The position numbers and the translations under genes were made by a program. From Ruminococcus_G sp964621905 (lineage in GTDB: Bacteria > Bacillota > Clostridia > Lachnospirales > Lachnospiraceae): DNA of 64,000 nucleotides. The notes under the pieces were generated by a model, which saw only the letters and a program-made list of their open reading frames with translations, ran no database searches and had not been told where the DNA came from. The DNA is taken from positions 186,001 through 250,000 of the forward strand of contig CAZUNG010000004.1 of assembly GCA_964621905.1 (NCBI GenBank), given 5' to 3'. This document shows positions 61,258 through 64,000 of this stretch, one piece after another. Position 1 is the first letter of the stretch, and the number at the start of each line of letters is the position of its first letter.

Positions 61258-62567
61258 TTTCCTTTTTTATAGCGAATCCCAAACATGATCGTCCTGAAAG
61301 ACCAGTCAAGGACCATGGCAATCCAGACCCCGATCGCTCCCCACTTCAGATAGCTGCCAAGTATCACACTCGCCACCAGCCGGAATACCACCATCGAAAA
61401 GATGGAAATAAACATGGTATACTTCACATCGCCTGCAGCCCGCAGTGCATTGGGCACCATAAAGGACAGCGGCCAGATCAGTGTTCCCGCCACGTTGTGA
61501 ATCCACACCAGAATGAAGGCATAGTGATACGCTTCCGGTGACAGGGAATAGATATTCAGAATCCACGGAAGTCCTCCAAGCAGTACGATATTCGTACAGA
61601 GCGTAAGTAAATATGTGATTTTCAGTAATTTTTTCATATAAAAAGCTGCCTGCCGGCTGTCCCCGGCTCCCATGCAGCGTCCGATCACCGTAATAACCCC
61701 CAGATTAATAGACAAACCGGCGATAACGCCAAGGGCGTCCAGATTATTTGCCACTGCATTTGCGGCAATCTGCGCCGTTCCAAACCCTGCGATGATACTG
61801 ACCACCAGCACTCTTCCCAGCTGAAACAGTCCGTTTTCAATACCGCTCGGTATACCGATATACAGTATTTTTTTGATCAGTACCGGATTTGCCCGAAAAA
61901 CATGACGGATTCTGATATACACTTCGTTTTTCTGACTGCGTGCGCAGTACAGCAGAATAACGGCCGCACAGAATCTGGAAAATGTTGAGGCGATCGCTGC
62001 TCCGGCCGCCCCCATATGAAGCCCGTAAATCAACAAAGTGTCCCCGGCCACATTGATAATATTCATAATAAGCGCTGCCTGCATGGAAATCCTGGAGTTT
62101 CCCATAGAACGAAACAGTGCCGCACATGAATTAAACAGAGCCAGAAATGGAAAGCCGATGGAAATGTAAATCAAATACGTCAGCGCATTCCGCATAACAT
62201 CCGGTTCAATATCTCCGTAAATCAAACTCAGAACAGGCCGTCTGAAAACCAGCATGGCCGCCATGATGACAGCGGAGATTACCAGTGAAATCAGCAGCAG
62301 CTGGTTGGCCGCTTCACAGGCAGTCTCTTTTTTTTGTTTTCCGAGATACTGTGAGACAATGACCGCTCCTCCTGTTGCCAGGGCAGCAAATATATTGATC
62401 ATCAGATTGACAATCATATCTACAAGAGAAACGCCGGAGATTGCTGCTTCTCCGGCCATAGATACCATCACTGTATCGACCATTCCGACAGTAATCGCCA
62501 GAATCTGTTCGATAATCAACGGAATAATTAATTTTCTCAGATCTTTGTTAGAAAAAAGCATATTCAT
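61233..62567 (-). CDS. MATE family transporter, upstream copy of a tandem pair
   Basis: About 444 residues with 12 helices: MLFSNKDLRKLIIPLIIEQI, GGAVIVSQYLGKQKKETACE, AALFRSMGNSRISMQ and QLGRVLVVSIIAGFGTA. Much of the sequence is identical to the downstream copy, so the pair arose by local duplication and then diverged (for example in the loops near 200-240). It starts five bases after the fabG-like gene, so the two are in one transcript. Confidence 0.92.
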   Translation of the reverse strand: MNMLFSNKDLRKLIIPLIIEQILAITVGMVDTVMVSMAGEAAISGVSLVDMIVNLMINIFAALATGGAVIVSQYLGKQKKETACEAANQLLLISLVISAVIMAAMLVFRRPVLSLIYGDIEPDVMRNALTYLIYISIGFPFLALFNSCAALFRSMGNSRISMQAALIMNIINVAGDTLLIYGLHMGAAGAAIASTFSRFCAAVILLYCARSQKNEVYIRIRHVFRANPVLIKKILYIGIPSGIENGLFQLGRVLVVSIIAGFGTAQIAANAVANNLDALGVIAGLSINLGVITVIGRCMGAGDSRQAAFYMKKLLKITYLLTLCTNIVLLGGLPWILNIYSLSPEAYHYAFILVWIHNVAGTLIWPLSFMVPNALRAAGDVKYTMFISIFSMVVFRLVASVILGSYLKWGAIGVWIAMVLDWSFRTIMFGIRYKKGKWKRMRIV

Positions 62568-62572
62568 CAGCC

Positions 62573-63313
62573 CTAGATGGCCATACCTCCATCCACGCAG
62601 ATGATCTGCCCCGTTATGTATCCGGCCTCATCCGAAGCAAAGAAAGCCGTCATGTTGGCAACATCCTCCGGTGCACCTATGCGCTGCATGGGAATTCTGG
62701 CAATGGTCTTCTCTTTGATCTTGTCGGAAAGCACATCCGTCATATCCGTCTTGATAAAGCCCGGGGCGATTGCATTTACAGTAATCCCGCGGCTGGCCCA
62801 TTCCCTTCCCATAGTTTTGGTCAGACCGATAATGCCTGCCTTGGATGCCGCATAGTTAGCCTGTGCCACATTGCCGAGCACTCCGGATGTGGAGGTCAGA
62901 TTGATCACACGTCCGCTTTTTCTTTCCAGAAAATGTGCAGCCAGGTGATGCATGGTATTAAAACAGCTCTTACAGTTTGTGTTCATGACCAGATCATAAT
63001 CCGCTTCGCTGATCTTTCCGATAAACTGGTCCCTCGTGATACCGGCATTATTGACCAGAATATCCATATGTCCGTGTTTTTCTAACAGATTCTGAATCAT
63101 GCCGCCTACGGCCGTAAAGTCAGCGACATCACAGCCATAGCTCTCGGCCTGCCCGCCATTCGCGATAATTTCCTGTACGACTTCTTCTGCCTTCTCTTTT
63201 GCGCTATGGTAATTGACAATCACATAGGCTCCCATTGCAGCCAGTTTGACTGCAATGGCACGTCCAATTCCTCTGCTGGCGCCTGTCACAAGCGCAACTT
63301 TATTCTCCAACAT
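62573..63313 (-). CDS. fabG: 3-oxoacyl-ACP reductase-like short-chain dehydrogenase
   Basis: SDR enzyme, NADPH-dependent. TGASRGIGRAIA (cofactor), NNAGITRD, the catalytic Ser in INLTSTSGVLGNV and Tyr-x-x-x-Lys in NYAASKAG, then PGFIKTDMTD and ITGQIICVDGGMAI. About 246 residues. The start at 63313 (MLENKVALVTG) has GAGGGA upstream; ATGs at 63322 and 63331 are alternatives, the latter overlapping the SH3 gene. It is not with other fatty-acid genes in view, so another ketoreductase role is possible. Confidence 0.88.
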   Translation of the reverse strand: MLENKVALVTGASRGIGRAIAVKLAAMGAYVIVNYHSAKEKAEEVVQEIIANGGQAESYGCDVADFTAVGGMIQNLLEKHGHMDILVNNAGITRDQFIGKISEADYDLVMNTNCKSCFNTMHHLAAHFLERKSGRVINLTSTSGVLGNVAQANYAASKAGIIGLTKTMGREWASRGITVNAIAPGFIKTDMTDVLSDKIKEKTIARIPMQRIGAPEDVANMTAFFASDEAGYITGQIICVDGGMAI

Positions 63314-63327
63314 AACTTTCATCCCTC

Positions 63328-63726
63328 TCATTCTTCATCCTGTTTTGTATCTGTGAGATAATCCTTGTATACGTAGGCGCTTCCGCCTTCAAATACAATT
63401 TCATACCAACCATCTTCTTTTCCGGTAACTGTAACTTTCTGCCCTGCAGTCAGCTCACCGATCACAGATCCCTGTGTGCTCGGCATCGTCCGTACATTAA
63501 CCGCAGAACTGCAGTACATGACCGTGCCATCCGGCGTTTCGTCAGGGGCGATCACATCGCTGTCATCCTCATCTGCCTGGGCCTTCTCTGCTTCATCTTC
63601 CAACTGTCCCGGAGTTTTGGGCTGAGTCACTTTCGCCTCTTCCCGAAGCGGAAAAGGATTGCATCCCGTAAAAATGCCGGTACATAAAACAAATACCAGG
63701 GCGGTGCTCATTATCTTTCTTCTCAT
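63328..63726 (-). CDS. Small SH3-domain lipoprotein
   Basis: A 132-residue protein. Residues 1-22 form a lipoprotein signal (FVLCTGIFTGC, likely lipidated Cys22), residues 23-66 are acidic and disordered (EDEAEKAQADEDDSD), and 70-126 form an SH3b domain (VNVRTMPSTQGSVIGEL, DGWYEIVFEGGSAYVYKDYL), which would bind the cell wall. AAGGAG precedes the ATG. It overlaps the longest form of the fabG-like gene; first gene of the run SH3-fabG-MATE-MATE. Confidence 0.88.
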   Translation of the reverse strand: MRRKIMSTALVFVLCTGIFTGCNPFPLREEAKVTQPKTPGQLEDEAEKAQADEDDSDVIAPDETPDGTVMYCSSAVNVRTMPSTQGSVIGELTAGQKVTVTGKEDGWYEIVFEGGSAYVYKDYLTDTKQDEE

Positions 63727-63764
63727 CGTGCACTCCTTCCATTCGTTTCACATAACACTACAAT

Positions 63765-63793
63765 ATTATACTATCACAATCCGAAATCCACAA
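63765..63793 (-). promoter_or_regulatory. Promoter for SH3-fabG-MATE-MATE
   Basis: TTGTGG (63788-63793), 17-base spacer, TATAAT (63765-63770), minus strand. Confidence 0.6.
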
Positions 63794-63862
63794 TGTATAT
63801 TTTATACAACTTTTATACTTCTTTTACGCATCCTTTAGGAAATCCGTCCGTTTTTCAGACGC

Positions 63863-63896
63863 AAAAAACTGCTGTATTCATTTTGAACACAGCAGT
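63863..63896 (-). terminator. Terminator of the gene at the right edge
   Basis: ACTGCTGT (63868-63875) with ACAGCAGT (63889-63896), with an inner TTC/GAA pairing, followed by a T-run on the minus strand (63868-63863). Confidence 0.8.
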
Positions 63897-63906
63897 CCTT
63901 AACGTA

Positions 63907-64000
63907 TTATCTGCCCAGCAGTTCTTTTTCAATCCGCTCTCTTGCTTCCGGCGCCTGTTTGTCCATCTTCTCCGGAAATCCAAACATCGATACGCAGGCG
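63907..64000 (-). CDS. C-terminal end of an unidentified protein (partial)
   Basis: Only the last 30 residues are in the window: ACVSMFGFPEKMDKQ then APEARERIEKELLGR and a TAA stop. The open frame and the terminator just after it support a real gene that continues beyond the right edge. The fragment is too short to name. Confidence 0.6.
   Translation of the reverse strand, partial: ACVSMFGFPEKMDKQAPEARERIEKELLGR

Noticed and set aside
1..64000. tRNA, rRNA, IS element, prophage or restriction/defence genes
   Set aside because: No tRNA cloverleaf, rRNA-like segment, transposase, integrase, phage structural gene or recognised defence domain was seen on reading both strands; short or divergent RNAs could be missed without a covariance search.

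Overview
The window looks like a chromosomal segment of an anaerobic, spore-forming member of the Clostridia, most likely a Lachnospiraceae relative. This is inferred from the gene families: a SpoIID-like cell-wall protein, a Spo0A-type DNA-binding protein, luxS, a complete F-type ATP synthase, FeoAB with a Cys-rich accessory peptide, NiaR-controlled NAD synthesis and MEP isoprenoid genes, with moderate GC content. Most genes are on the minus strand. No rRNA, tRNA, CRISPR array, insertion sequence or prophage was recognised.

Layout. 0-1.3 kb: end of a SpoIID/peptidoglycan-binding protein. 1.3-7.2 kb (minus): a housekeeping operon pyrH-frr-uppS-cdsA-dxr-rseP plus a small UPF0303 protein; it links UMP synthesis, ribosome recycling, undecaprenyl and CDP-diacylglycerol synthesis, the MEP pathway and site-2 proteolysis. 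7.2-12 kb: aspartokinase, class II aldolase and a large secreted SH3-NlpC/P60-3D cell-wall protein with a Pro/Thr/Glu repeat. 12.2-18.5 kb: atpBEFHAGDC. 18.9-21.6 kb: trpS diverging from luxS and a PTS EIIC-like membrane protein. 21.7-25.7 kb: truA-glf-unknown gene, and an AGCS amino-acid symporter with an attenuator-like leader. 25.9-26.7 kb: a very small ORF and a stand-alone Spo0A C-terminal domain protein. 26.8-31.8 kb: response regulator, intramembrane-type histidine kinase and an FtsX-type ABC exporter. 32-37.4 kb: DUF2207-LemA, HIT, an LCP protein and a PfkB kinase. 37.4-42.3 kb: metY-isochorismatase-GNAT and feoA-feoB-FeoB-associated peptide behind a DtxR-like box. 42.4-45.1 kb: coaBC-ECF S component-coaX, a pantothenate-to-CoA cluster. 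45.2-48 kb: DUF2298 membrane protein behind a disrupted GT2 glycosyltransferase. 48.1-57.3 kb: livHMGF plus a cytidylate-kinase-like gene, nadA-nadB-nadC-niaR behind a NiaR-like operator, and the Liv binding protein. 57.4-59.4 kb: MATE transporter and Sfp-type phosphopantetheinyl transferase. 59.5-63.7 kb: cupin, two tandem paralogous MATE transporters, fabG-like reductase and an SH3 lipoprotein. The window ends inside an unidentified minus-strand gene.

I did not find a convincing, wholly new multi-gene system. The observations most worth a second look are regulatory or architectural: a truA promoter embedded in the preceding terminator that predicts a leaderless mRNA; a consensus promoter followed at once by a hairpin and nine U residues ahead of the AGCS gene; nested inverted repeats upstream of the ATP synthase promoter; a free-standing Spo0A effector domain; the luxS-EIIC pairing; an uncharacterised gene in the truA-glf operon; and a small deletion that breaks the GT2 gene.
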